Below, one piece after another: positions 43,667-52,539 of a stretch of DNA of 64,000 nucleotides. Location of the stretch: the NCBI GenBank assembly GCA_029959665.1, contig JASCOI010000008.1, positions 1 through 64,000 of the forward strand, read 5' to 3'. The first letter of the stretch is position 1. Each line of letters starts with the position of its first letter. The position numbers were made by a program, and so were the translations under genes. Below the pieces are notes generated by a model. That model was not told where the DNA came from, searched no databases, and was given only the letters and a program-made list of their open reading frames with translations. This DNA is from Microbacteriaceae bacterium PS02333. GTDB lineage: Bacteria > Actinomycetota > Actinomycetes > Actinomycetales > Microbacteriaceae.

Positions 43667-45085
43667 TTACGTCCGCGGCATCGGGACGAGTTTGACCGGG
43701 TCGGGGTTGCGCTGGTAGTTGGAGCGGCCGAGGCGGTCGCGCCTGCGTTCGAGGAGCTCGTGTTTCTGCTTCCGCTTTCTCGGCGGACGGCCTTCGCGGG
43801 TGCGCTTGTCGAGGATGTGCAGCTGGTGCTCGAACTCGTTGATGCGTTTCATGTTCGTGGCGACCATGAGGAGCGCGAACGCGAACTGCTGCGCAGCCAT
43901 GCCGCGCATCGGACGGTTCGAGGACTTGTCGAGCTGGATGTCGTCCTTGACGATGTCGTTCAGGCTCTCCATGCTGTTCCGGTCGACGCGGTACGTCCTG
44001 AACCACTTCTTGCTCTGCCAGCGGAGCTTTTGCCGGTTCTTGACGTTGTCGCTGGACTTCACCGTGATGGTGTTCTGACAGCAGACCTTGTACTCAGCGA
44101 CACGCTCCGGCATGTCCCGCTTGTGAATCTGCGGCCGGTCAGCCTCTTCTGACGGCTTCGCGGCAGCGTGCAGCTTCCGCAACGGGCAGTCCACCGTCGG
44201 CGACGGGCCGAGTGCCGGGCAGGAGAAGCGCATCTTCGAGCCGTCTTTGGCGCCGTCGTGCCGATGCAGTTCATAGTCCTCGCGCTTGTGGAGCCGGTCC
44301 CACAGCTGCTCTTCGGTGATGGTGCCTTCGTCGTAGTCCTTGCCGGCCTCCATGAGCTCGGTCGGCGTGGACGGGCACATGTAGCGGTCGTCGGCGAGAG
44401 GAGCGCCGCCGACGCCGTTGCTGATGCCCCCTTCGGTCCCGTTCGGGAAGAGCACGTACTCCCCAGCCACGTAGGTGTCGGCGTACTCGTCGAGGTAGTA
44501 CGACCAGTCGTCGCGCACCGGCACGGCTCGCTGATTCTCACCCTTGGTCACGTGCACCGTCCACCCAGAGTCGGTGCGAGCGAGGTCCTCACCACGGATG
44601 CTGAGCGCCTCGCCGGTCCACAGGCCCGCACCACCCATGAGGCCGAGAACTATGTGTGCATGGCGACGCTTCGCCGGTCGGTCCTGCGTCCGTGCCCAGT
44701 TCTCCAGCTCCGCGAGCTCCCGGGGTGTGTACGGATCGACGAGCTTGGTGTACCGGCCGCCGTTGATGTACCTGCTGGGGCGGTGCTCCGTTCCGGAGAC
44801 GGCCTCCGCGAGGCGGAAGAGCCGGGAATGCAGCGTCTGATGGGAGCCAGCCGAGTTCGTGCGGCTGCGGATGAACTGGTTCATCAGCCCGGGGTAGAAC
44901 AAGTCGTCCTTGTCCAGCGGCGCGAACTTCTCCTTCGTCGCCCACAGCACGTAGAGCGCGACCGTCGACGCCAGCTCGAGCGCGAGCCGCTCGGTCGCGG
45001 GCCGATAGGCCATGACCGCGTGCAGAACGAATTCGCGGACCTGCTCCCAGTCCGCGGGCAGCACGCGGACGGGGCGATGTCGCAT
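43667..45085 (-). CDS. Chimeric protein: degenerate tyrosine-recombinase domain fused to a transposase C-terminal domain
   Basis: 472 aa; GGGAGG lies 5 nt before the ATG (MRHRPVRVLPADWEQVREF). Residues 1 to about 224 match the recombinase-like protein at 54006 block for block: PYTPRELAELENWARTQDRP, LGLMGGAGLWTGEALSIRGE, ENQRAVPVRDDW. The catalytic first Arg is replaced by Trp. From about residue 228 it resembles the C-terminal half of an actinobacterial transposase: PALGPSPTVDCPLRKLH, CCQNTITVKSS, QSKKWFRTYRVDRNSMESLN with a conserved Glu, then MRGMAAQQFAFALLMVATNM. The reading frame is intact across the junction near 44,400. Confidence 0.75.
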   Translation of the reverse strand: MRHRPVRVLPADWEQVREFVLHAVMAYRPATERLALELASTVALYVLWATKEKFAPLDKDDLFYPGLMNQFIRSRTNSAGSHQTLHSRLFRLAEAVSGTEHRPSRYINGGRYTKLVDPYTPRELAELENWARTQDRPAKRRHAHIVLGLMGGAGLWTGEALSIRGEDLARTDSGWTVHVTKGENQRAVPVRDDWSYYLDEYADTYVAGEYVLFPNGTEGGISNGVGGAPLADDRYMCPSTPTELMEAGKDYDEGTITEEQLWDRLHKREDYELHRHDGAKDGSKMRFSCPALGPSPTVDCPLRKLHAAAKPSEEADRPQIHKRDMPERVAEYKVCCQNTITVKSSDNVKNRQKLRWQSKKWFRTYRVDRNSMESLNDIVKDDIQLDKSSNRPMRGMAAQQFAFALLMVATNMKRINEFEHQLHILDKRTREGRPPRKRKQKHELLERRRDRLGRSNYQRNPDPVKLVPMPRT

Positions 45086-45364
45086 CAGACCCTCCCACAT
45101 CACGGGCGCGTCATGCTCGTTACTTTGAGCAGATTGTGCTACGCGCGTCGAGGGAATGGAAGGGGCTGACTCAGGGGTCCGGGTGTCGTCTTGCACGACC
45201 GTTGTATGCGCGGAGGGTCCGACCAGCCGGATCTTGAGCGAGAAATGCCAGATCAGGGATCGTTTCTGCACCGTATCCCGTGTGTCGACCGCGTGGCCGG
45301 CTTGCCAGGAACCGATTCAATCTGATCGTGATCAGCGAGCGGTTCGCTCTGCCTCACCGCACTG

Positions 45365-45559
45365 TCACCCGAAGCCGACGCCGAGGAATCCGATCATCGG
45401 TCCCAGGATGACCGCGAATGCGACCACGGCAGCAACAGCTGCGCCGACGACGGAGATGAGCCCGACGAACAGCGCGAGCAGACTGGCAAGTGCTGCTACA
45501 CGGGATCGGTCGTCGCCGGCGCGGACTTCCCTCATCGCGGACGCGATGAGGGCGCGCAT
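45365..45559 (-). CDS. Small two-helix membrane protein
   Basis: 64 aa from the ATG reading MRALIASAMREVRAGDD (a shorter start at 45535 is possible). One long hydrophobic stretch, VAALASLLALFVGLISVVGA, continues as AAVVAFAVILGPMIGFLGVG. Ribosome site weak. It lies downstream of the lanthipeptide ABC genes in the same orientation and could be an immunity or accessory peptide, which is speculation. Confidence 0.45.
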   Translation of the reverse strand: MRALIASAMREVRAGDDRSRVAALASLLALFVGLISVVGAAVAAVVAFAVILGPMIGFLGVGFG

Positions 45560-45732
45560 TCCATGTGATGCGCAGAACGTAACGCCGAGGCCAGTGCGGT
45601 CATTGTGGCGGGTTCCGTGCCGCGTCGAGTCACGCACCATCGGCCGGAAGGACGAGACTGCTCCGGGCGCTGCGACGGCTTAGAGCGGGTGCCGCGCGAG
45701 GTGAACGTTTGGTCCCAAGGGCCTTGACTCGG

Positions 45733-46392
45733 TCAAGGAGCCGTGCGTCGGTAAGCGCGCACGGTGAGGCCCAAGGCTGCGACGGCCACGGCCAGTTCGA
45801 CGGCTGCGTATGCGACCACCGTCGTCGGGGTCGTGTCCCTGGGAGACGAGAGCGCTGCCAATGTGCGGTTGAACGGCGATACGGGAACGGCGAGAAGCCC
45901 TACGCACGCGAGCACGCCGAACAGCCAAGAGAACCCGATTCGCCGAATGATTGGCCGTGCACAGATCTGCCCCAGCGCCACGCCCGAGGCGACTGCTGCG
46001 ACGACAGTGACTTCCAGGGCGAGAAGGATCATCCCTGCACCCATGGCGCCTCCGTGTTCTGGATCGACGATGACGGAGGCCGCCGTGGTGAGGGTGCCGA
46101 GAACGAATCCCGGTATCGCAGCCGCGACGAGTGTTGCGATTCGCGCCCTCACGACGCTGCCGACGCTCACAGCCAGCACCGTCTGCTGGCTTACGTCGTC
46201 GTTGTGTATCGCGACGACAGTCATCCACGCGACGACGGGGACTAGGAATAGCGCAGGGATCGCGCCGGTGCCGGCGGCATCGCCGCCGGCGGTGAAGGTA
46301 GCTGCTGAGACAAGAGCGAAACTCACGAGGGGAGGTACCCAGCGCTGTGATGTCAGGCTGCGGGCGAATACGTATCGAATCAGCGCCGTCAC
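45733..46392 (-). CDS. ABC-2-like membrane subunit of the lanthipeptide locus
   Basis: 219 aa with about six helices, such as AIPALFLVPVVAWMTVVAIH, VTVVAAVASGVALGQICARP, WLFGVLACVGLLAVPVSPFN and VVAYAAVELAVAVAALGLTV. The start overlaps the ATPase stop by 4 bp (ATGA/TGACGGC region), so it is the partner permease. Lanthipeptide clusters usually carry such small permeases for self-immunity (LanFEG type) or export. It has no peptidase domain. Confidence 0.82.
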   Translation of the reverse strand: MTALIRYVFARSLTSQRWVPPLVSFALVSAATFTAGGDAAGTGAIPALFLVPVVAWMTVVAIHNDDVSQQTVLAVSVGSVVRARIATLVAAAIPGFVLGTLTTAASVIVDPEHGGAMGAGMILLALEVTVVAAVASGVALGQICARPIIRRIGFSWLFGVLACVGLLAVPVSPFNRTLAALSSPRDTTPTTVVAYAAVELAVAVAALGLTVRAYRRTAP

Positions 46393-47243
46393 GTGGACAC
46401 CTCGCGTGGTTGAGGGTCATCTGCCCGAACCTCAAGGACTGACCATCCAGACGTCAGCACCGCTTGCAGGGCTTTGTCAACGTCGGCACGGCTCACTCGC
46501 ATCACAATGGGCTCGTCGGCGACGGATTCGATCACTCCAAACCCGTTTACGTCCACCCGACGGTGTGCTGACGACCTCTGTCGGCTGACGGATATCGTCG
46601 CGAAGCCGTCCTGCGAGCTGCGATCCTCGACCAGGCGCAGCGTCGCCTGCTCCAGCCGGTATGTCTCCTTCGGCTGCAGCGTCCGAGACAGTTCGTGTTC
46701 GCACAACACCACCGCGCAGCCTCGGTCCAGAGCCTCCTGCACGAGCCGATTCAGGGTTGTTGCGGCTCGATCGTCCAGCCCGGTGTTTGGTTCGTCGAGG
46801 AAGAGTAACCCCGCCGGTGGGGTCAGAAACGCCTGCGCCACGGCGACCTTCTGGGCGTTCCCTTTCGATAGATCCCCGAGACGGGTCCGCTCATATGCTC
46901 GAAGACCGAGAACTTCGACGAGCTCGTCGATCTGTCGAATCGTGGATGCCAGATCGAGGCCGCGGACACGGCCCATGTGCTTCAGGTAGTCCGGAGGTGT
47001 GAATCCTTCGGGCCCGACGAATCGTTCGGGTACCAAAGCTTTGGACGTGGTTGTAGATCGGACGTGCCCGATGGTTGGGGCAGCCGCACCCGCAAGGACT
47101 CTGAGGAGTGTCGACTTCCCGGAGCCATTCCCCCCGGAGATGCGGATCAGTGTGCCGGAGTCAATCTCGATGTCAACGTCATGGAACACCGTCTTCCGAC
47201 CGATTCGTTTACCGAGGTGGACCGCCTGGAGCACGCTGCTCAC
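46389..47243 (-). CDS. ABC ATPase of the lanthipeptide locus
   Basis: 284 aa. Walker A ISGGNGSGKSTLLRVLAG, signature LSKGNAQKVAVAQAFL, Walker B GLLFLDEPNTGLDDRAA and H-switch VLCEHEL. The C-terminal 70 residues (QRSSAHRRVDVNGFGVIESV then LEVRADDPQPREVST) form an extra domain typical of immunity or drug exporters. ATG overlaps the lanM stop by 4 bp, so it is translated with LanM. Probably pumps or expels the mature lanthipeptide with the 45733 permease. Confidence 0.9.
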   Translation of the reverse strand: MSSVLQAVHLGKRIGRKTVFHDVDIEIDSGTLIRISGGNGSGKSTLLRVLAGAAAPTIGHVRSTTTSKALVPERFVGPEGFTPPDYLKHMGRVRGLDLASTIRQIDELVEVLGLRAYERTRLGDLSKGNAQKVAVAQAFLTPPAGLLFLDEPNTGLDDRAATTLNRLVQEALDRGCAVVLCEHELSRTLQPKETYRLEQATLRLVEDRSSQDGFATISVSRQRSSAHRRVDVNGFGVIESVADEPIVMRVSRADVDKALQAVLTSGWSVLEVRADDPQPREVST

Positions 47244-50197
47244 CGGCGGGCTGATTCCTGTAGGCGCTGTGCTGCGGCGGTCGACGAAGCTGAGAACTCC
47301 CCGGCGAGGACGTTCGGCACGGCTCCTGGTCGCGACAGTGCGAGCAAACCCAGACCGACACCGGCGACACCGGTGAAGAGATCAACGGTTCGCAGACCGG
47401 AGGGAGCTCCGCACGCCCATCCGTGTTGCTGCACGGCGAGGCGAACCGAGCGATCCAGGTAGTCCCGGACGCGCTCGGGAATCGCTCCCGCGTTCGTAGC
47501 CTTGATGGTGTCGATGATCATGAGGTTACCGAGCAGACCGTGGCAAAGGGAAAGATCGTCGATGGACGTGGACAGGTGATCGACGTTGTACGTTCGTTCC
47601 AGCAGTGCCGAGGCTTTCCGGAGGTCTTCCTCAGCAGCGGTACGGAACCGGCTCGGCATCGACGCTCGCGCAAGTGCGACGCCTGGGGTGCCGTGGCACC
47701 AAGCGAACATTGGCCGGTCGTCTCCGGGGCGCGCGTCTGGCCAGCCGAGCTTGTGGGAATCGAATCTTGCTGATTCCGAACGAAGTGCAGACTCCACCAC
47801 CCCATCGAACCGGGTGGCGCCGACGAGTTCTGCGGTTTTCGCGAGCGCAAGCGCGATGCCAGCGGTTCCGTGCGAGAAGCCGGACACTGGTGCGCCCGAG
47901 GGAATGGCGGACGGCCAGGACATGACGTTTTCAGACCGGTGCACGGAGGAACTGAGGAGTTCGCACCCATGCTCGAGTACGGCTAGCAACTGCCGACTCG
48001 GCGGGACAACCAACGTCGTGGACAGCAACGTCAACAACGTGCCGGCGGTGCCTCCGATTACGTCGTAAACATCATCCACCTCGATGGCTCGGTGATACGT
48101 ATCGAAATGTCGTTCCAGAAGGGTTTCGAGCGGTTCGCTGTCGCCGGTCAGATCTGCCATGGTCGTCGCCAATGCGATTGCACCGTCGGGAGCGCTTGCG
48201 AAGCCGAGTGCGGTGGAGGCATGGCCGGTGCCGTCGCGCGATCGGGTGAGGTAGCCATCGAGGATCCGGGCGGCAGGAGCGATGAACTGGTCTTCGTCGA
48301 CAGCCTGGCCGAGTCGGGCGAGAAAGATACCGATTCCAGCTCTGCCCGCATAGAGATCGTCTCCGGCCGGGCGGGGTGTCCAGTAGGCGCCGCCTTGAAG
48401 CTCGTAGTTCAGCCAGTGCGGTTGGCCATCGACCCAGGCGGCAGTTCCGAGGAGGTATCGGCCGATTTTCCCCGATTCCGACGCAGCCCAGTGTCCCGGA
48501 TGGTCTTCTGGTTCCTCCGCAGTCGCGTGGGGGGTGTCTGCTGGCCATGGCCCGTGTCGATGATGCACCACCGAACGAAGCGATCCCTTGATGACGGAAC
48601 GTTGATAGTCGTAGTCCTGGTCCGAGAGCGTGCCGAGACGGTGTTTGAGAGCGTCTACCGGGCTCGATCGCAGCACGTCCGGAACGACGGTTCCGTCCCC
48701 GCCGATGAGTGCGAGTCCGTTACCGGCGGCGTGGAAGATGGGGATATCGCCGGCGACAAGTTGTCGGTGTTCGCTGACTGCGAGCGCGTGGCCGTTCGTC
48801 AGGTTTTCGTGGCGGGTGAGGACGCGTCGCAGATATGTCGCCCGCGCGCCGGGGACTCGGAGGAAATCCGGATGGTAGCTGTTCCACAACATGCGAGCGA
48901 ACATCTCGCTCGCGCCGGTGATGTGACGCACGGGTGTGGTTCGGGCAGCTGAGAGCGGACCGTCGGCAGCGATCAGCTCGTCGCGTCGCTGTTGGACGGT
49001 CGTGTACATGCGTTCAAAGCCGTCGAGAATGTCTTGCTCGAACGTGACCGCGCTCTGCGCAACTCCAGCACGATGGGGGACGTTTTGTGCAGCGCCGAGG
49101 TCTGACTTCCGCACGGACACACGCATCGCATCAGTGCCGATACCGTCGAACCAGGGCTCTCCGAGTGCCGTTGTCTGCAGCGCGTCGCCAGAGAGTCCGC
49201 TGACATCACTCACGTGGAGTTCGCCGTCGACCTGGTGCAGGCGAGGGCTTGGCAGTAGCCCGGTGATGAGTACGCTCGCCGTTGTGAGCGCACGTACGAT
49301 CTGTTCCGGGTCGGCGTTGCCTTCCTCCGCTCGCAACGAAGTATGCATCATTGTCTCCAAGTCAATGATCGTTGGCTCGGATTCCGCAGCGATGAGGTTC
49401 TCCCTGTGGACGTCCGTCAACGAGAGGACGTAAGAGAGTGCGATCAGGCCACCGGCGCGCTGGTAAAACGCGCGCAGGTGTCGCTCCGAAACAGCTTCCG
49501 CCTGATCCGTGGCTCTCACCCAGCTGTGTTCGCCACGGTCGAGCGCCAATGTCGCGGGCATCGGCGGCGTGAATCCGGATCGATTCGCCCACCCGACCGT
49601 CTCGGAGAAGAGTACTTCGGGTGACCCGGGACGAGGCTTGTAGATGAGGCGTTCGCCGTCCTTCAGGCCGATGACCGCCACGGTCTTACCGCCCCGGTGG
49701 CTGTCACCAGCTGCGAGGGTAAGCACCTCCGGCAATAGGTCGGTGGCCAGCACCAGGTCGCGCAGGACCGGCTGATCTTCATCGAACGCCGAGATCAGTT
49801 CAGCGACGTTATCATTCCACCGGGTGAGGCATCGGACCAGCTCCGTCCGCGCGACTGGGTACTTCGACCAAAGCGCTTCGCGGAACGGCTCGAAGCGGAG
49901 TTGATCGGTGAAGAAGTCGAATCGATCAGTTGGCGTTTTTCCTCGCAGCAGGCCTCGTTCGCGCATGACGTTCAGTTCGAGGATTAGGGGCCTGTAGAGG
50001 AGTCTGATGAGTACGCGACCGGGTATCTGCGCTACTGCGAGCTCTGCGAGGCGTCGAGCAGCCGGCCCGAGTGGCATCTGGTCAAGTCGTCGCTGAAGCT
50101 CCCGGCTTGCTTCCGCCAACTCTGGCATCGCCCAGCGAAGCAGCAAGGGCGACGGCAGCGAGAGCCGGGTGAGTGTTTCGTCGTCGATGGTGCTCAT
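47240..50197 (-). CDS. lanM: Class II lanthipeptide synthetase LanM
   Basis: 985 aa bifunctional enzyme. The N-terminal dehydratase (DUF4135) has GERLIYKPRPGSPEVLFSE, SYVLSLTDVHRENLIAAES and TIIDLETMMH, kinase-like residues that phosphorylate Ser/Thr and eliminate the phosphate. The C-terminal LanC-like cyclase binds zinc through Cys834 (FAWCHGTPG) and Cys885-His886 (SLCHGLLGN), with GFSHGTAGIALALAK earlier. It forms Lan/MeLan thioethers in the peptide encoded just upstream. All key residues are intact. It is separated from lanA by an attenuator hairpin. Confidence 0.97.
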   Translation of the reverse strand: MSTIDDETLTRLSLPSPLLLRWAMPELAEASRELQRRLDQMPLGPAARRLAELAVAQIPGRVLIRLLYRPLILELNVMRERGLLRGKTPTDRFDFFTDQLRFEPFREALWSKYPVARTELVRCLTRWNDNVAELISAFDEDQPVLRDLVLATDLLPEVLTLAAGDSHRGGKTVAVIGLKDGERLIYKPRPGSPEVLFSETVGWANRSGFTPPMPATLALDRGEHSWVRATDQAEAVSERHLRAFYQRAGGLIALSYVLSLTDVHRENLIAAESEPTIIDLETMMHTSLRAEEGNADPEQIVRALTTASVLITGLLPSPRLHQVDGELHVSDVSGLSGDALQTTALGEPWFDGIGTDAMRVSVRKSDLGAAQNVPHRAGVAQSAVTFEQDILDGFERMYTTVQQRRDELIAADGPLSAARTTPVRHITGASEMFARMLWNSYHPDFLRVPGARATYLRRVLTRHENLTNGHALAVSEHRQLVAGDIPIFHAAGNGLALIGGDGTVVPDVLRSSPVDALKHRLGTLSDQDYDYQRSVIKGSLRSVVHHRHGPWPADTPHATAEEPEDHPGHWAASESGKIGRYLLGTAAWVDGQPHWLNYELQGGAYWTPRPAGDDLYAGRAGIGIFLARLGQAVDEDQFIAPAARILDGYLTRSRDGTGHASTALGFASAPDGAIALATTMADLTGDSEPLETLLERHFDTYHRAIEVDDVYDVIGGTAGTLLTLLSTTLVVPPSRQLLAVLEHGCELLSSSVHRSENVMSWPSAIPSGAPVSGFSHGTAGIALALAKTAELVGATRFDGVVESALRSESARFDSHKLGWPDARPGDDRPMFAWCHGTPGVALARASMPSRFRTAAEEDLRKASALLERTYNVDHLSTSIDDLSLCHGLLGNLMIIDTIKATNAGAIPERVRDYLDRSVRLAVQQHGWACGAPSGLRTVDLFTGVAGVGLGLLALSRPGAVPNVLAGEFSASSTAAAQRLQESARR

Positions 50198-50212
50198 CTT
50201 GATGACCCCCTG

Positions 50213-50250
50213 GAGCGCAGGGCGGACCCTGACGCGTCCGCCCTGCGCTC
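50213..50250 (-). terminator. Attenuator hairpin between lanA and lanM
   Basis: A perfect 14-bp stem (GAGCGCAGGGCGGA / TCCGCCCTGCGCTC) with a 10-nt loop fills the space between the lanA stop (50271) and the lanM start (50197). This layout, partial termination giving excess precursor over enzyme, is usual in lantibiotic operons. Confidence 0.85.
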
Positions 50251-50270
50251 GTTTGGTGTGGTGCTGCGAC

Positions 50271-50480
50271 TCAGTACGCGCAGCAGGAGTCGGTCTTCTC
50301 CAGGCTGAAGAAGCAAGGCACCCACGAGTTGTAGACGCCCGGCAACTCCGGGTCTGCGACCTCGAGGTCGTTCAACAGCTCCCCGGCGGGATTCGCGGGC
50401 ATCGACGCCAGCTGGTCCTCCGTCAGACCGGATCGGTAGTCGGAGTCAACCCAGGCGCGGGTCAGTTCGGCAGTAGGCAT
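50271..50480 (-). CDS. lanA: Lanthipeptide precursor LanA
   Basis: 69 aa with GGGAGA 8 nt before the ATG. The acidic leader (to about residue 48) carries MPANPAGELLNDLEVADPEL, whose NPAG-x-L-x-E/D-L pattern matches class II leaders read by LanM. The core VYNSWVPCFFSLEKTDSCCA(Y) has Ser52, Ser59, Thr63 and Ser65 and Cys56, Cys66 and Cys67, enough for up to three thioether rings; Ser52 to Cys56 is well spaced for one. No double-Gly cleavage site; ELPG-V is the likely boundary. I do not recognise the core as any named lantibiotic. Confidence 0.88.
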   Translation of the reverse strand: MPTAELTRAWVDSDYRSGLTEDQLASMPANPAGELLNDLEVADPELPGVYNSWVPCFFSLEKTDSCCAY

Positions 50481-51271
50481 GTTGGTGATCTCCCTGTTCT
50501 GTGGTTATCGGTCGAGCCGGAACCCGGAGAATCTTGAACAACGACATCACGATGCCGACGCCCCCGCGCCCCCAACCCACCCCGATGCTATGTCGGGGAG
50601 CCACCTCGGTCCAGGCCCGCATTGAGGATGGATCGCTGTGCTCCCTGAACAGCCATGGCGTGTAAGGGTCGAAACAAGCGGTCGAACCTCCCATGACGCC
50701 ACAGGAGTCCAGCGCGGAGCGCGCGGACGAGTCGGCCGCGCCGACTTGAGCCAGAGGAGGAGACTAGTGCTCCGCGAGCCGCAGGTTGACGCACCCGTCG
50801 AACGCCGCCTCCTCAAACCCGGGGCCGGCGGGGTATCCGTCCATGTGCGGTGCCTCCGCCTTCGTGCTGGAGCGACTCGCAAACTCAGCGAGCAGAGTGC
50901 CGTAGCCCTTGCCGTCCGCGGGTACCTGCACTGAACTCGGACGAGGACCGACAGCCGCCCTATTCGTTGAGGGCGAAGGCAGTGTGTTCAGTGACCGCCG
51001 TCGGTGCCGCGCGGCGTCGGGCCGATCCAGAGACTCTCATTGCTGCGGCGAGCCGACGCGAGGGGGACTGTTTGGAGTATCGTCCTCCGGAGCGCCCATT
51101 GTCGGGGAGTTGCGGACCGGCCGTGGCTTCCGGCCTGGCCCGATTGTTTTGAGGTCGAGCGTTTCTGTAGGCCCTTTCAGGTCGACCTGCGTTGGGCCGC
51201 TGAGCTGCCGAGTAGTACTCGCGAGGCCGCTAGCATGTGGATCGACGCTCCCAAAGCCAGGAAGGCTGACC
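50481..51271. other. Spacer upstream of lanA and lepB with a possible short ORF
   Basis: The region between the divergent lanA and lepB must hold both promoters. On the minus strand 50764-50844 a 26-codon frame (MDGYPAGPGFEEAAFDGCVN and LRLAEH) has a good GGAGG site 8 nt upstream. Its phase stays open and protein-like upstream (VPADGKGYGTLLAEFASRSS), so it is either a very small gene or a 3' remnant. Nothing else convincing. Confidence 0.4.
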
Positions 51272-52015
51272 TTGACCAGTGAGACCGATTCAGCCCCAAA
51301 ACGTGCAAGTGCAAATCGCTCGGTCTGGCGATTTCTTCGCGACCTTGCAATCATTTTCGTGGCCGCTCTACTGATTTCGTTCCTGGTCAAGAATTTCGTC
51401 ATCCGGTCGTTCTACATCCCTTCCGGCTCGATGGAAAATACTCTGCAGATCAATGATAGAATAGTTGTCAACGAACTGACTCCCGCAGTCGTGCCGCTGA
51501 AGCACGGTGACGTGATCGTGTTCAAAGATCCGGGCGGGTGGCTGACGGCCGGGGATGCGCATGTCCCTCAGCCGGATTCCCCCCTAGCTGTCGCCGTGAA
51601 CTGGGTCAAAAATATGGTGGGCCTCGGAGGGACAGACGAGAATGACCACTTGGTGAAGCGAGTTATCGGATTGCCTGGTGATCGAGTAAAATGCTGTAAC
51701 GCGCTCGGGCAACTCAGCGTGAACGGGGTACCGCTCTCTGAGCCGTACGTGTATGTCGGCGGCGGCGAGAAAGTCGCTTCGGAAGAACAATTCGACGTGA
51801 CCGTCCCAAAGGGCAACCTGTGGGTCATGGGTGATCATCGGAACGAATCGGCCGATTCGCGCTTCCATCTTGATTCACCGACGCGGGGGTTCGTGCCGAT
51901 GTCTGATGTGGTCGGACGCGCCGTCGTGATCACCTGGCCATACTCACGTTGGTCATTCCTTTCCGATTACCCGGAAGTCTTCAAAGGGACGGACGATCGC
52001 GGGAAATCGGAGTGA
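51272..52015 (+). CDS. lepB: Type I signal peptidase
   Basis: 247 aa from a TTG start with AGGAAGG 6 nt upstream; no ATG or GTG in frame fits. One N-terminal membrane helix (FLRDLAIIFVAALLISFLV) is followed by the catalytic Ser block RSFYIPSGSMENTLQINDRI and the Lys block NDHLVKRVIGLPGDRVKCC. The closing box is LWVMGDHRNESADSRFH. It cleaves exported preproteins outside the membrane. The base composition is lower in GC than its surroundings, hinting at transfer. It lies divergent from lanA and overlaps the next lipoprotein gene by 4 bp. Confidence 0.95.
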   Translation: MTSETDSAPKRASANRSVWRFLRDLAIIFVAALLISFLVKNFVIRSFYIPSGSMENTLQINDRIVVNELTPAVVPLKHGDVIVFKDPGGWLTAGDAHVPQPDSPLAVAVNWVKNMVGLGGTDENDHLVKRVIGLPGDRVKCCNALGQLSVNGVPLSEPYVYVGGGEKVASEEQFDVTVPKGNLWVMGDHRNESADSRFHLDSPTRGFVPMSDVVGRAVVITWPYSRWSFLSDYPEVFKGTDDRGKSE

Positions 52016-52539
52016 ACAGGCTCGCGCTCGGCGCTGGCGCCTTGGTCGCACTCTCTGGCCTGCTCGTCGGATGCGCTGGCCCCGCCGCCGGCGAGGCGAA
52101 CCGAGAACGCTCCGAGATATCCGATGGCCCGACATCCTCGTACACGCCATTTGACCGCACCCAAGGGGAGCGGGCGGTGACACGGTGTTTGCACGAGGAG
52201 GGGATCGATGCCACCTTCGATGCCAGCGGCGGAGTGGAGATGTCGGGTGCGCGGTCGCAAGCTGCTGCGCAGGATGCTTTGGCTCGTTGCGAGCGGTCAG
52301 CAGGCTTCCCATCGCTTGAAGGAGTCACGACAGATCAGCTGGCGTACCTGTACCGTGAGACGGCGAAGGAGCGAAACTGTCTGATCCGTCACGGGGAGTC
52401 GCTTCGCGACATGCCCTCCTGGAAAGACTTTGAATCGACCTACCTTGAGGACCCCTACCTTCCGTACAAGGAACTCAGTGATCTGCCCGCAAGCAGGCTC
52501 AGCGCGCTCGAGAAGGTATGCCCACAGCCCGACCTCTGA
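52012..52539 (+). CDS. Small lipoprotein of unknown function
   Basis: 175 aa from GTG overlapping the lepB TGA (GTGA). A lipoprotein signal NRLALGAGALVALSGLLVGC ends in the lipobox LLVGC. The mature part has conserved-looking Cys residues (AVTRCLHEEGIDATF, ALARCERSAGFPS, KERNCLIRHGESL, EKVCPQPDL). Architecture resembles the small lipoprotein at 59071 (Cys-x-E, charged helices), so both may be export- or bacteriocin-associated surface proteins. No family name. Confidence 0.7.
   Translation: MNRLALGAGALVALSGLLVGCAGPAAGEANRERSEISDGPTSSYTPFDRTQGERAVTRCLHEEGIDATFDASGGVEMSGARSQAAAQDALARCERSAGFPSLEGVTTDQLAYLYRETAKERNCLIRHGESLRDMPSWKDFESTYLEDPYLPYKELSDLPASRLSALEKVCPQPDL

Noticed and set aside
50446-50694. 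Second lanA-like candidate upstream of lanA (minus strand)
   Set aside because: It lacks an NPAG-type leader, a Cys-rich end and a ribosome site; overlaps the lanA promoter region.
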